Assembly: GCF_905147045.1 (NCBI RefSeq)
Contig: NC_065907.1
Location: 2,294,001 to 2,358,000 of the forward strand
Length of the DNA: 64,000 nt
Source: Nymphalis io
Taxonomy: Eukaryota; Arthropoda; Insecta; Lepidoptera; Nymphalidae
Reading direction: 5' to 3'
Every line of letters begins with the position of its first letter. Within the stretch, counting starts at the first letter, position 1. Position numbers and translations under genes: made by a program. Below, one piece after another: positions 46,102 through 58,200 of this stretch. The notes beneath the pieces were generated by a model, which made no database searches, was not told the origin of the DNA, and worked only from the letters and a program-made list of their open reading frames with translations.

Positions 46102-46859
46102 TTATTATTATACAATTATACATAAACACATAATTTAAGTGTACTTATTTTTTCACTATTTTTACTTATCTGTTATACTAGTTTTTGTATCCGTTTATAA
46201 TTTATGATATGCTGTCAGGATATTAAAATTGACAGCGAAGGCCTTGGCTGGTCAACGAGACGAGAATATCTCAACAATAATTAGAATGGACATAGCGATT
46301 TTGGTTGTAGGTACTATATTTCTATAGGGGACAATTCCTAACAAATTGGAATCGAAACGTAATCGTGGCCGCCTAGCCGTTTCCTATTATATAATTTAAT
46401 TTTATCGACTATTGGTATAAAAGTAATGATTGTTTTGACATAACGATATATGTTAATATCATATCGGGTCGGTTCCGATCCGAATAAATATAGATAGGTC
46501 AAAGTTGGATTGGAATGGAATCAGGAATGTTTCGTAATCGTAATAGATTATTAGATTTGACAACCTGTTCCTTTTTCAAATTGTTTTTAAAAAAATAAGT
46601 ATATAAAGATGAACAAAGATGAGTACCAAATAAAACAGACAAAAATTCGTAAAAATAATACATTTTCCCGTAATCGAAACTAAGGTTTCAAGTATTTTTA
46701 GAATAAATTATGTGAACATTAATGATTTCATATGAACATAACAAAGTTTTATATAAATTTTATATAAACCATACAATACATACAAAACAACCAAGAGAAA
46801 CTTGTCAAGGTAGGTATAACGAACAATGTAATTACAAGTTTATTTATATGCAGAGCACG
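46102..46859. other. No gene seen
   Basis: The stretch at about 46460-46540 (GGTTCCGATCCGAATAAATA, AAGTTGGATTGGAAT) repeats the one at about 8790-8850, a shared dispersed repeat of unknown family. Confidence 0.5.
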
Positions 46860-46985
46860 TGTAAAAACCGAAGGTCGCGGGTTCAAAACCGAGCAAACAC
46901 CATTTTTTTGACATTTTAGTATCTGAATTTATAATCCATGTATTTCACAGGAAAAAAATACGCTGACAAAATGAGCAGTTATTTA
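46860..46985 (+). mobile_element. Possible decayed SINE-A head
   Basis: CGCGGGTTCAAAACCGAGCAA is a B-box-like word in the right context; the rest is eroded. Confidence 0.4.
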
Positions 46986-47148
46986 TTCTTATAATAAATA
47001 TTTTATTTTATTATGAAATAGTAAATATAAGTATGACTCCATTAAGGAGATCGCATTTGTTTTAATTTTTTTTTAAATGGATTAATTTGTATCACAAGCT
47101 TAGCATAAAATACCGCCAACAATGGGTCTAAAATATTACTCTTGTGCC

Positions 47149-47194
47149 TATAATTACACTGGCGTATATGGAGATATACGCCAGTGTAATTATA
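47149..47194. repeat. Perfect 20-bp inverted repeat from a SINE-B piece
   Basis: Arms 47149-47168 and 47175-47194 with a 6-bp loop. The left arm is the SINE-B word TAATTACACTGGC preceded by CTTGTGCC. Confidence 0.88.
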
Positions 47195-47279
47195 TATATA
47201 CACTTTACATCTTTATAAAACGATGCGAAAGTGTCGTTAACATGAAAAGACGAAGAATACTGTATTATAATAATAATCT

Positions 47280-47465
47280 ATTTCCACACTTCTGGTGACT
47301 CAAGAGCTGGCGCTTATTTAGCCCAAAAGTTGAGTCTAGCGCTGCAGAGACAATAGTGCCAGCGTCTTGGGTACAATGGCCACAGGACAATCTTTTAGAA
47401 GGCGTGTTTTGTCTATAAATTTGTAATGTGCATTTTATTTTAATTTTAGTTATAGTATATATAAT
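47280..47465 (+). mobile_element. Unclassified element end, copy 1
   Basis: Shares about 150 bp with 57848-58070. The peptide seen in copy 2 is disrupted here. Both continue into a T-rich 3' region. Confidence 0.6.
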
Positions 47466-47478
47466 ACTATTGTTTAAA

Positions 47479-47790
47479 AGTCGAGATGGCAAAGTGGTAA
47501 GAACGCGTGAATCTTAATCGATGAACGTGGGTTCAAACCCGAGCAAGCACCTCTGAATTTTCATGTGCTTAATTTCTGTTTATAATTCATCTCGTGCTTT
47601 TCGGTGAAGGAAAACATCGTCAGGAAACCTGCATGTGTCTAATTTCATTGAAACTATGCTACATGTGTATTCCACCAACCCGCATTGGAGCAGCGTGGTG
47701 GAATAAGCTCCAAACCTTCTCCTCAAAAAAAAAAAAAAAAGGAGAGGAGGCCTTAGCCCAGCAGTGGGACATTTACAGGCTGTTACTATA
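47479..47790 (+). mobile_element. SINE-A copy, full length
   Basis: Complete family A copy with an expanded A-run of about 17 bases inside the tail near 47725. Confidence 0.88.
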
Positions 47791-47924
47791 GAATATATGA
47801 ATAAAAATAATTACTAAAATTTTCATTATTAAAAAGAAAACAAAAATTTACTTAAAAAAAATGGTTATAAAATTTAGCACATTGGAACATTACAATTGGA
47901 ATGAAACGAATAGAATACTATTAT

Positions 47925-48020
47925 AGTAACAGCCTGTTAATGTCCCACTGCTGGGCTAAGGCCTCCTCTCCTTTTTTTTTTTGAGGAGAAGGTTTGGCGC
48001 TTATTCCACCACGCTGCTAT
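47925..48020 (-). mobile_element. SINE-A 3' fragment
   Basis: 5'-truncated tail with a T-run expanded at the same internal site as the A-run in 47479-47790. Confidence 0.78.
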
Positions 48021-48423
48021 AATCTATATATTAATATAAATTATTAGTACTACATGTTAACTATCACAACGAGACAGACAGAAAAGGTATTTTAGTCCAT
48101 AAAACATATTAAATAAAATTATAACAAATGTTTTGTATTCTTATGTCCTTAATTACATATATTTTTAATAGGATAGTTACAAATATCAGACAAATTATCG
48201 TTTTACGTCGTATAAATCAACATAATTGCAAAAATAACAGGTTTGAAATAAATAACAGAAGAATTTTAATCATAACGATGACATACTGTTATTTCGAAGT
48301 TTTTCGCTTAAACGTTTTGTGTTGTTTTGTATGTATAATGAATCTAATGACAGAGGAGCAAGGATAATATAAACTTAGATTTTCGTATTTATGTTATGCA
48401 CGAATATGTTCTTGATTTATATA

Positions 48424-48678
48424 TGACGGGCCGGTTGGCGGTGGTTTACTTGCCTTTCACTCCGAAGGTTGTGGGTTCGATTCCCATCCAGGACAGACAT
48501 TTGTGAGCATGAACATGTCTGTTTGTCCTGAGTCTGGGTGTAATTATCTATATAATAATGTATTTACAAAAGAAAAAGTAGTATATGTAGTATATCAGTT
48601 GTCTGGTTTCCATAGTACGAGCTCTGCTTAATTTGGGATCAGATGGCCGTGTGTGAATAATGTCCCATGATATTATCA
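48424..48678 (+). mobile_element. SINE-C copy, full length
   Basis: Forward copy: head GACGGGCCGGTTGGCG, B-box-like GGTTCGATTCCC, tail CATGATATTAT. Confidence 0.85.
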
Positions 48679-49079
48679 ACTTATAAGTAACTAAAGAAGT
48701 TTGTAATTAATTCCATTTAACTATGTATCAAAGTTCTGATAACGACTTCGCTGACATTATAAGCGACATTTTATCACGAGACCAGTGTTGTTATGTCAAT
48801 TGAAGGTCAATTTTACTTCATATTCCTGCCGCCTTTGCAATAGGGTATACTTATATTTGCATGCCTATTCTCACTGTTGCCGCAATTTGGTATAATTTAT
48901 GCGACTTTCATACGTAATGCCACTTGAACAAGGTTCACGTGGTCTTTAATATTTCAATTTTTATCTGTACGTAAGGTCATAAATCATAAATCAGCAGATG
49001 TACTACACGTTCCGGTTCCACTACCGGTTCAATCAAATACTTGTTTATTAAGGTAGGTTTTTTTATTTATAATTGGTTG
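48679..49079. other. No gene seen
   Basis: AT-rich intergenic DNA; ACGTTCCGGTTCCACTACCG near 49008 is a short repeat-like spot. Confidence 0.5.
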
Positions 49080-49310
49080 GTAGGCTTGTAAATGAGCCTG
49101 ATAAATGATTACCACCGCCCATAGATATTGACGATGTATTTTTTTATATAGGTAGGCAGACAAGCAAATAGGCCAACTGAAGATAAGTGATCACTAACGC
49201 CCATAGACATTGGCATTATAAGAAACATAACAAATGCGCCACCAACTTTGGGAACTAAGATGTTATGTCCCTTGTGCCTTTTGCGGTAGAAAAGCTGATG
49301 AGTGGATAGT
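49080..49310 (-). mobile_element. SINE-B fragment and another LINE-tail fragment
   Basis: 49150-49310 is a shortened family B copy missing its centre. The preceding 49080-49145 resembles another lepidopteran LINE 3' end (ACCACCGCCCATAGATATTG). Confidence 0.65.
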
Positions 49311-49659
49311 AAAATAATATTAATAACCCCGAAGCTGTAATATAATTACTTATGTATTGTATTATATAATAATTATAGTATCATAACGTCTCAATGTAAT
49401 ATACAACATACATGGCGGCATCTTTGATCGATAACCCTTGTGTTTGCTATTTATCTAACAATATAGTATATAACTATATAAATATATGAATTGTTTGTCT
49501 GTTGATAATTTATTTTAATTAAAAGATAATTGCCAGTTAAGGTATCCAGATATATGTGTTCACACCCATATTTCTCAATGCCCAAGCGCACATTATGCAA
49601 TTGTACGGCTGAATACTGAAAAGTATTTCCTCTTACAAAACGAGGTGTGAAGAGGCATC

Positions 49660-49800
49660 TTGTGGGCCGGCAAGGCGGGGGCGGCTAGTGCAGAACATTG
49701 GTCCCGACTGTACTGGCCGTCGTCGCGTTTGGACTCTACTATCACTTACCATCAGGTGGAGTAGAGTCATTTGCCTTCCCAGCAAATATAAAAAAGTCAC
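49660..49800 (+). mobile_element. LINE 3' tail fragment
   Basis: GC-rich, ending ATCACTTACCATCAGGTGG then GCCTTCCCAGCAAATATAAA, a tail of CR1-like type. Shares its last motif with SINE-B. Confidence 0.6.
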
Positions 49801-50107
49801 TTAAATATTTAAGTGCGACTCTATTATTCGACACGCCGTTCATTTAAAATTTCGCATTCTACACCTATATATAGATATTACGTATATTTTAGTTATACAT
49901 GTTGCATGTTTTTTTTTATTTGCAATATTAAATAAAATTGTAGTGTATAATTACAAAAGCAAAAAAAATATTTCAACAAATAAAAATACGTTTGCCTGTA
50001 TTTACATATAATACTTGCATTGCATTTAAATACTTAAATTATAAATTTATTTTATTTATTTATTTCAATATTATAATTTAAAAATGTAAGATGTTATGTT
50101 TGTTTTT

Positions 50108-50345
50108 TTTTACACTTAATAGGCAATTGTTTGACCGTTGACTTGCCTAATCTTAAGCATCGACACGGTCTAAGATGTAGCACACTTGCCTAAAAGATAC
50201 CCGTTCAGTCTAAATTTAAAGACACCAACGTTGTACCTATCAGGAAATATGGACTCAGGCAAAGCATTCCACAGTTTCGCAGTGCGAATGATGAATGTGG
50301 ATTTCACATTCGCACTTCGTACGTAAGCGGTGAATTTCCACTGTG
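50108..50345 (-). mobile_element. CR1/L2-like LINE C-terminus and tail
   Basis: Read on the - strand it encodes FIIRTAKLWNALPESIF then RYNVGVFKFRLNGYL, the conserved end of CR1/L2-type reverse transcriptases, followed by a stop and a short 3' UTR with an A-run. Confidence 0.75.
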
Positions 50346-50875
50346 TACCTATGGCGCTTTGGTCGCTAATGTTTGTATTTTGCTCGATTAAATGAATATT
50401 ATTATATAAAAATAAAATACACTATAATTAACAACGCACCAGCAAGCCCCCTAGTGTTGCAATCCATGAGCGGTGGTAGTCACTTACCATCAGTTGAGCC
50501 TCCTAACAGATTGCCACTTAAAAAAATAGATACAAAAAAAATTTAAATGGAACTTACCAGCTTTCTACCAGTACACCCAAGAAGGTAAAAAGAATTTAGA
50601 AAAATAAATAATAGTTAAACACGTAATCATACAAATCACACATTACAATGTACAGTGCAAATCACATATATCGTTAGGTATATAATTCTAGGATTCTCTT
50701 GGTGGGGCTGGTAGGTGTTAGATATAAAAAATAGCCTATGTCCGTGATTGGGGTCCAAGCTTGCTTCATACAAAATTTCATTTAAATCGAATCACTGGTT
50801 TACCTGTGAAAGGGTGACTAACAGACAGAGATACATAGTAACTTTCGCGTTTATAATGTTAGTACATACAGTACA

Positions 50876-51222
50876 GTAACAGCCTGTGAATGTCCCACTG
50901 CTGAGCTAAAGCCCCCTCTCCCTTTTTGAGGAGAAGGTTTGGAGCTTATTCCACCACGCTGCTCCAATGCGGGTTGGTGGAATACACATTGACTTGATTG
51001 AATTTACACATACACATGAAATTTCATTGAAATTCTGCCACATGTGTATGTGTAAATTAGACACATGCAGGTTTCCTCACGATGTTTTCCTTCACCGTCA
51101 AGCACGAGATGAATTATAATCACAAATTAAGCACATGAAAATTCAGTGGTGCTTGCCCGGGTTTGAACCCACGATCATCGGTTAAGATTCACGCGTTCTT
51201 ACCACTGGGCCATCTCGACTTT
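50876..51222 (-). mobile_element. SINE-A copy with an internal inverted segment
   Basis: Full family A copy, reversed, but about 60 bp in the middle are inverted and duplicated (arms 51001-51018 and 51041-51058), lengthening the copy. Confidence 0.83.
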
Positions 51223-51467
51223 TTATATTTTTATATACATACAGATTACAAGGAATTAAACAAATAAATGATAAATTTAAATAATACTCTTTTTGCACAA
51301 AAAAATCGCACTGATGCAGAAGTGCTGTGTTCGTTATTTAGTAACCTACATATTTTCCAATAAATATTTGTTTGTTCAGCTTGAATAAATCAAATTGTTA
51401 AAAATATATATCTCTTATATTGTATATCTTATAAAATTTATATTAAATAGTTGAAAAAATCTTGCTT

Positions 51468-51737
51468 CTCTTCGTCTGGGTAGGTACCACCAACTCATCA
51501 GATGTTCTACCGCAAAACAGCAGTACTTGATATTGTTGTGTTCTGGTTTGAAGGGTGAGTTAGTCAGTGTAATTACATGCACAAGGGACAAAACATCTTA
51601 GTTCCCAAGATTGGTGACGCATTGGTGATGTAAGCGATGGTTAACATTTCTTACAACGCCATCGTCTATGGGCGTTGGTGACCACTTACCATTAGGTGGC
51701 CCATATGCTCGTCCGCCTTCCTATTCTATATTAAAAG
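51468..51737 (+). mobile_element. SINE-B copy
   Basis: Nearly full-length copy upstream of UGT gene 4, ending CCTTCCTATTCTATATTAAAAG. Confidence 0.83.
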
Positions 51738-52286
51738 AATAAAAAATCGTAATAAAACCTTTTAGACCAAAATCCCTACTAATGTTAGAAAGCCGAAAAG
51801 TGTTAATTTTATAGCGCTAATCTCAGGATCTTCGTCCGATTAGAATTTTCAGACAATATGCTCTACTTTTCGTGCAGTTTCGCCTGTGAATGCGAAGATG
51901 ACAGGTATACCGCAGGTATGTTCTGTATCCCTGACAACGTGTATGCAATCTGTTGAGGAATTAAGACGTGAAAGCATAACAAATAAATAAACTTACTTTC
52001 TAAGGATTATTCAGGATAACAAACCACGCTAAGACCAAGTAAGACGTTAGTATGAAACCGCGCAGAGGAGCTTAATAAATTAATATAATTTATATTGTCG
52101 TAAAAATATTATTAAATCAGCCTAGCCATAATTATATCGCTTCCTTAGGCAATTTTGACGCAATGTCACGGTCAATACGTATCTACGACAGTTTTACTTA
52201 CGATTACTAAGCGCCACATTCAACATATCGCTCTGTCAACTCACGACCAGTCAGCCTCTGTATCGTAAAGCAAGACAAACGTTATT
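51738..52286. other. Upstream region of UGT gene 4
   Basis: No TATA box near the start codon. GACCAGTCAGCC at about 52245 is a possible initiator, which would give a short 5' UTR continuous with exon 1. Confidence 0.4.
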
Positions 52287-55200
52287 ATGTTGTTAAAATA
52301 TTTATTATCGATATTATTCTTATTTCACTTTTGTGATGGATACAAAATTCTTCTCGTGTTCCCTTTGCCGGGTAAGAGTCACAGCATCCTTGGAGACGGT
52401 TATATAAGACATCTTTTAAAAGCTGGACATGAGGTAGGTTAATTTTTTTTTTTTGACTGTGGGTATGTTTTATTAATCCTATCGATTATTATTAATGCGA
52501 AAGTCATATATTCAATTGATCATAATTAAATTTTGTATACACGCTGGTAGGGGTATATAAAAGTATAATTATATAAAAATTCCCCCGCCCCTGGCCAGGT
52601 ACGAGAAGCCAAGGGCCGAAACTAGTTTTGTATAATGCCATTTAAAGCGTGTTTTATAAATGGATTCGTTAAAATGTTAATAAAACAGATATTATGAACC
52701 TATAAATATAAAAAGGGCGGAAGACTGTTATATCGTACTGTGGTATTGCTTGACGGTTTAAAGGCTAAAACTTTATAATAAGCCGATTTATGTTTACAAA
52801 AAAATAATAATTAATATAATCAAAAAATTGCCCTGTGGCGGTGAGCTAAATATGTCAATTTCTGAATCACATTATCCAGATTTTCCGGAGTAGAATGACC
52901 GTCTCCCATACATATTAGTAATTTAGTTTAGTAGTTATAGTGATGTCGTCGTTTCGTTTAAAAGTTTTAGGATTTTTTAATTAATTTCATCATTAAATTG
53001 ATAATTTTATTTCATCGTAACTATTTCATTGTAATTTTGTTTTATTAGTTTTTACTTTTAACCTTTCCTTCACATCAAAACATCCTGAACTATTAAATTC
53101 ATTTGAAGTAATAAAATACTCTAATTTAGGTCGTAAAATTAAACTTAATCAATAATTTGAAGGTTGAACACTGGTTCAATAGTTTTGTTTAGTTGAAAAC
53201 TATTCAGGATGTCGATAGTTCGATCGAAAGTATCGTCTTGTGTCAATACTATCGATAGGAATTTCTTCGATAATAACAATTTAATAGAAATTCATTAATA
53301 ATACTATTTTTTAAAGTCGAGATGGCCCAGTGGTAAGAACGCGTGAATCTTAACCGATGAACATGGGTTCAAACCCGAGCAAGCACCTCTGAATTTTCAT
53401 GTGCTTAATTTCTGTTTATAATTCATCTCGTGCTTTTCGGTGAACGAAAACATCCTGAGGAAACCTGCATGTGTCTAATTTCATTGAAACTATGCTACAT
53501 GTGTATTCCACCAACCCGCATTGGAGCAGCGTGGTGGAATAAGCTCCAAACCTTCTCCTCAAAAAGGGAGAGAAGGCCTTGGCCCAGCAGTGGGACATTT
53601 ACAGGCTGATACTTACTTACTTACTTACTTACTATTGTTACTTGGCCTACTACGTTACTTACTTGAGAAAGCAATACTATGGAAAAATTATTGACTATCG
53701 ATAGTCCAAAACCATCAATGCTATCGAAAGTATCGATAAGTTTTGGTTAAGCTGATGAATTCCGAAATGCTATCGATACTAAGATTACTATCGAATGAAT
53801 TACTATGGATAGTACCAATAGTATTGCTAATGGTGAGCTATCGTTACTATCGATAATACCGATGGTATTCACACGTGACTATAATATCGATAAGCTATCG
53901 ACATACATCACTATGTTGAACTGATTTTAAATATTTGGCTATAAAATATATATATATATATATATCTGGTATCATTTTATTTACTTTATACATAATTTAC
54001 ATGTTTATATAGTTTATATTTTATACTCACTATGCAAATATTTTATCTTAATTTTTTTTTTAATATTTTTATTTATATTAAAGCCTTAAATAAATACAAA
54101 TAAAAATTAAAACATAGTTACTGTAGTAAATGTGAATGCGTGCAATGGTGACAAGAATGCTAGCAGCACTTCCCCTTTGAATTACAATTCCGATTCTCTG
54201 GGCGAAAAATTAACCAGCCTTCCTAACACCAGTAGAGAGATATATATATACATAACCTTGTATATATATAACCTTGGGAACTAAGATGTTATGTCCCTTG
54301 TGCCTGTAATTACACTGGCTCACTCACCCTTTAAACCGGAATACAACAGTACCAAGTACTGCGGTTTTGCGGTAGAACATCTAATGAGTGGGTGGTACCT
54401 ACCCAGACGAGCTTGCACAAAGCTCTACCACCATTTTTGAAAATATAAAATTAAATATTAAAAGACATTACATTACATTATAAAGTTACAAGTCAGAATA
54501 TTTAATATTAAAAGGTACATTTTACCATTAAATTACAAACGAAGACATAACTATAATTATTCGTTTGAGTAACATTTGAATTTATTTAAAATTCATAAAT
54601 AAATATATTTGAAATTTATTTCAGGAATTCCTTAACAGAGTAAAAGCATTTGATAATCAACCACTCGTGTATTTTTTTTTTAATTTACCATTTAATTATA
54701 ATGCTACTGCTTTATTAAATATATTCTACTCAAAACATTTAAAAATTTTCATATTATAAATGCGAAAGTTAACCTTCCTAACTGTCAAACGATGATTTCA
54801 CGGATAAACCACAGAATCGATTTTGATGAAATTTTATACGCAGTCAGCTTGAGCCCCAAGGACATAGGCTACTTTAACACACACCCTGACCCACGAAGGC
54901 GCGAGCGGAAATTTATTTCTTATGTACGTTATATTAGCAGAATATTTTGCGCTTAATTAGCGTAAATACACGCTAAAGTAATCCCCTACTATCCGTTATC
55001 CGTTTCATTATAATCCGTAAGTACAAAGGCAACGGTATCTCAATTATGCAAAGCAAAAATAATCGTTTCTTAAATATAGTTAGCGGGCATTAATTCTTAC
55101 TTATTACGAATGCTATTTGACGGTAAGTGGTCGCTTGTCATCCACCTCATCTATTGACATTGTAAGACACTTATTAAAACTAATAATATGCCTGTAATTA

Positions 55201-58200
55201 CACTGACAACCAAATAAGTAACTGTCTTGCAAACTCTACTATCAAAAAGCTTATATTAAAGCAATTAAATTGATATCTGGATATTGTGTAATGTAACAGC
55301 CTGTATATATCCCACGGGCTCCTCTCGTTTTAAGGAGGAAGCTTTGAGCTTATTTCATAAAACTACACCGAAGTGAGTTGGTGGATATCGTCCAGCACAT
55401 GTAGATTTCTTCACGATGTTTTACCTTACCTCACCTTTACCGCCGTGTATGTGAATTCACAATTAAAGTTGTTAGTGACCACTTACCATCAGGTGGCCCA
55501 TATCTCATCCGCCTACCTTCAAAAAATAGTGCAAGAACACGAATGCACAAAGAACAAAGCGTAATGATAATTTATTTTTAAATATAAAATAATCTAGGAA
55601 AACCAGGCGCAGTGTCATTGACCGATAACAACCTTGGAATGTATTATTGACACGAGATTCTCTATCAGTATGTCTGTATATAAAAATAGACATACGATAA
55701 CATTATAGGACATTATAGGACAAACACATATTCTATTAAACAATAATTTTACGAAAAGAAATAGATATTTCATATGCATGAATAATTTGCCGTTTGGACT
55801 TTATTTACTATCTTGGGGTTGTCATTCAACGGAAGACGTGAATTTTAACCGATAAAACAGACTACGCAGCGTGGGCAGGCCACCTACAAGGTGGACCGAC
55901 GACTTAGAACGAGTCGCGGGAAGCCGTTGGATGCGGGCAGCGCAAGACTGGCCAACGTGATAATCCTTGGGGAGGCCTTTGTCTAGCAGTGGACGTCTTT
56001 CGGATGATATTAAAACCGATTACAAGCCCGCGCAAGCACGACTAAATTTTCATGTGCTTTTATCTGGACCCGGGGTTTGAACCCAGTACCTTATCACTCA
56101 TATTCTAGACCATCGAGGCAGTTGAAAATATGTATATCAACACATTGTAGTTAATGTCTATTTTAAAGGCCGCTCCCACGTTTCAGTTTATTACTTTTAG
56201 TGATAAGATAAATCAGTCATAACAGAATAAACACAACGCCAGGCGATGTCTATAGCTCCCTAACTAAGCATAAATAGGACTGCATGCCAATTGAATATGC
56301 TGCATAATTAACATAATTAAATCATTCAGTACTTCTCTATAAGTACTCTGTATTTACGAACAAATACCGTTATAGCCAAGGAAATAAAATCATAAATATT
56401 TATGAATCGTAGTTTAAGGTAGAAATTGAGTGGTGCTGGTGTGGGCTTGAACTCGCAACCTTCAACTGAGATTAACCGTACCAACCAGAGCCATCTTGGC
56501 TGTTTCCATTTTTAAATTATTGTTATTTGACGTAGGTATATTTATTTCCAGGTTACCTACGTGTCTCCATTTCCAAATAAGGATCCACCGAAAAATCTTC
56601 GTTATATAGACGTTTCCGAGGCAACTAAATGCATAAATATGGGTAATATTTTTGATAAGTTAATTTATAATAACGAACTCTTAACTCGAAATGTAGCACG
56701 TTGAAGTCCATATATTTAAATTTTTTCACAAATACCACAGATTATTTAGATCTCGACCAATGACGTCAGTCGTCACGCCAATTTACGTTCAAAGTTCATT
56801 AATTTTATTTTTAATATGTACTGTAATAACTTAAAAATTACTTTTAATTAAATATAATATTGCAAATTAAACTTGATTATTGTTCAAGATCAAAATACAT
56901 TATGCCAAATGTCGTTTTAATTTATCTTTTCAACTATAAATAGCGCTAGATGTATTTTACATGGCGCTATAACAATGTTTTTTTGTTGTAAATACTTAAA
57001 AAATGTATCAAAAAACAAAGAAATAAAGGAGGTTTTTGTCATTTTCAGGACTCTTCGACATAAAGGTTATCATGGATAAGGTAGTAAATTTGCAAGACCA
57101 AAATTTAATATTGCCGGTTCTGGAAAGCTTTTGGGAATGTTCATTTAAAATAGAAACCCTACAAAGATTTCTGAATGATCCAAATGAGAAATTCGATGTT
57201 GTTGTGGTTGAATGGCTATACAGTGAACTTGGTTCAGGGTATAGTATAAAAAAAATTACTAATATTTTCGGTAAAAATATTCATATGTGAATTAGACTTC
57301 GCAAACTATATACCATTAAGAAGAAAACAGAGATACTCTCTATATCTTTATAAAATATATATTATATATCTTTTCGCTCTAAGATATATCTCGTTCAGAG
57401 CGAGAACAGGACAAAGTAAACAAATGTAAAGAACTATTTGTTATTGAGGTACTTGGTAGTGTTACCAGACGTCACATAATAAAAAACAATATTACAAATA
57501 CATCCAAAAATAGCTACGTGACGCAATTATCGTAATAAAATTTCCATATTTATAATTTATGTATAAGTATCCAATTAAAAGTACAATAAGTAGTATAAGT
57601 ACAATATTTATCTTTTTCTGTATCGCTGGCCATTCACTCTCGCTCTGATTTTAACTGAATTAAATCTTATTACTATCATATTAAGATATAGTTTAGGATA
57701 TAATCGCTCTTTTAGTACGATATATATCTTTTATATATCTCGTCAACACAGGGGACACAAGTCAACTGTGAATGTCAAAATACTCAAATTATCTGTATTT
57801 CTACGTAACAATATAATAGAAAGTAAACATAATATATATGTGAAAAGAATCATAAAAGAACTGGTCCACACTTCCTGTGACCCAAGAGCTGGCGCTTGTT
57901 TAGCCCAAAGGCTTAGTCTAGCGATGCAGAGAGGCAATAGTGCCAGCGTCTTGGGTACAATGCCACAGGACAATCTTTTAGACGGCGTGTTTTTGGTTTA
58001 AATTTGTTATGTGTATTTTGTTCTTTTTATTTTAATTTTGTATTTTATGAAAATACAAAATTAAACTACGTAAGATAATTAATTATCCGATGACTATCAA
58101 AGTCAATTTCACGTAATAAGGAATCCTATCATAGTAAAGATATTAAATATATTTATTATTCTTTAAGCGATATAATTGAAAATAATTGGAATGATTTCCA

